Below are positions 5,467-6,183 of a DNA stretch of 6,183 nt, one piece after another. Under the pieces are notes generated by a model. The model saw only the letters and a list, made by a program, of their open reading frames with translations. It was not told where the DNA came from and made no database searches. Source of the DNA: Gemmatimonadota bacterium (GTDB taxonomy: Bacteria > Gemmatimonadota > Gemmatimonadetes > Longimicrobiales > Gaopeijiaceae); the NCBI GenBank assembly GCA_002731735.1, contig PCCM01000009.1, positions 1 to 6,183 on the forward strand, given 5' to 3'. Within the stretch, counting starts at the first letter, position 1. Every line of letters begins with the position of its first letter. The position numbers were made by a program, and so were the translations under genes.

Positions 5467-6183
5467 TTAGTTGATCGCCACCGTCGCTTGCATCTCAGGG
5501 TGCAGGGCGCAGAAGATCTGGTATCTGCCCGGCTGGTCGAACGAGACGTCGTAGGTGGCGCCAGTGCCCATCAGACCGCTGTCGAACTCGTCGGGGCGCG
5601 GATCGATCGACGATCCCGCTGTGACGGTATGTGGCACTCCGTCGGCGTTGCCGAAGCGGATGGTCTCGCCCACCTTGGCCTCGATGTCGCCGAAGCTGAA
5701 GTTGATGATGGGTGCAGCCACCGCATCGTCCTCGCCGACGGTGCGGATCTCGAGCAGCCGTTCCGGCGAGGAGACGAGGGGCCAGACGCTGGGGTTGAAC
5801 ATCGAGAACACCCCACCCTGCGCATCGAATTCGGGCACGACGTAGGTATGCATCATCCAGCTCGGAATCACCGGCGCGAATTGACCACCGCCCGCCCGGC
5901 ACTCCTCCGCCGACACGCTCACGGCGGTCACCTCGGCCTCACGATTGACAGCGTTCGCGTTCTCTAACGTGCCGCCGGCGCAAGTGTTGTGGTGCACGTG
6001 CCAGTTGTCGAGCTCGCCCGCGAAGGCGTCGGGATGGTCCTCGCTGAGCTGAATGTTGAACACGGCACCGACGGGCTGGAAGCCCTTTTCGCCCACGAAC
6101 GTGTCGCCATCGCAGTGGCCGATGTCGAGCCTCGGGATCCGTTCACCACCCTCTTTGGCGAACAGAATCATCTGGGGGCGATC
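5467..6183 (-). CDS. Cupredoxin (plastocyanin-like) protein with N-terminal WHxH module, 5' end cut by window edge
   Basis: The frame is open from the right edge (238 visible residues, numbered from the first codon at 6183-6181) to TAA at 5467-5469. No stop precedes the first internal ATG (6169-6171), so the gene almost certainly begins outside the window. Visible residues 2-135 hold a His-rich module: MILFAKEGG, PVGAVFNI (37-44), NWHVHH (60-65), a Cys pair (C68 and C95, in NTCAGG and EECRAGGG), and WMMHTYVVP (109-117). Residues ~158-238 are a plastocyanin/amicyanin-like cupredoxin: FSFGDIEAKVGETIRF, H185 in VPHTV, and C225-x-x-H228-x-x-M231 in FCALHPEM. That is the complete type-1 copper ligand set. 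It would act outside the cytoplasm as a copper electron carrier or copper-binding protein. It precedes the substrate-binding protein in a probable operon. Confidence 0.9.
   Translation of the reverse strand, partial: DRPQMILFAKEGGERIPRLDIGHCDGDTFVGEKGFQPVGAVFNIQLSEDHPDAFAGELDNWHVHHNTCAGGTLENANAVNREAEVTAVSVSAEECRAGGGQFAPVIPSWMMHTYVVPEFDAQGGVFSMFNPSVWPLVSSPERLLEIRTVGEDDAVAAPIINFSFGDIEAKVGETIRFGNADGVPHTVTAGSSIDPRPDEFDSGLMGTGATYDVSFDQPGRYQIFCALHPEMQATVAIN

Overview
The window is high-GC bacterial DNA carrying five protein-coding genes. Both terminal genes run off the edges. All four genes whose N-terminus is visible begin with an export signal (three Sec-type, one Tat-type), and the fifth ends in an extracytoplasmic cupredoxin domain. 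The gene content (a monohaem cytochrome fused to a PHM-like copper monooxygenase fold, a secreted partner with a YPAYEGWE...FGYMNENWE stretch, and cupredoxins with a WHxH/MH module) resembles uncultured Gemmatimonadota or Acidobacteriota. That assignment comes from memory of family distribution, not from a search.

Layout from left to right. Positions 1-810 (minus strand, 3' end cut) hold a secreted His-rich protein of unknown function. Positions 811-1339 are a 529-base non-coding divergent region with a plausible leftward promoter, and an RNA hairpin next to the ribosome binding site of the rightward gene. Positions 1340-4224 (plus strand) form a two-gene, translationally coupled unit: a 620-residue exported cytochrome c/copper-monooxygenase-like protein with an additional C-terminal beta domain, then a secreted beta-sandwich protein with an Ig/PKD-like C-terminal domain interrupted by a very acidic, repeat-encoded loop. 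After an 8-base convergent gap, positions 4233-6183 (minus strand) hold a likely operon. Its upstream gene is a cupredoxin-containing protein (5' end cut) and its downstream gene is a Tat-exported ABC-transporter substrate-binding protein of the branched-chain amino acid/urea/amide type.

The locus reads as a cell-envelope metal and redox set: one c-type haem, a predicted two-copper monooxygenase-like core, one type-1 copper site, and two proteins sharing a His-rich module. That module occurs in both edge genes, joined to a plastocyanin-like domain in only one of them. No RNA genes, insertion sequences, CRISPR arrays or attachment sites were seen. The most interesting items are the shared His-rich module, the domain architecture of the 620-residue protein, and the acidic repeat insertion in its partner.
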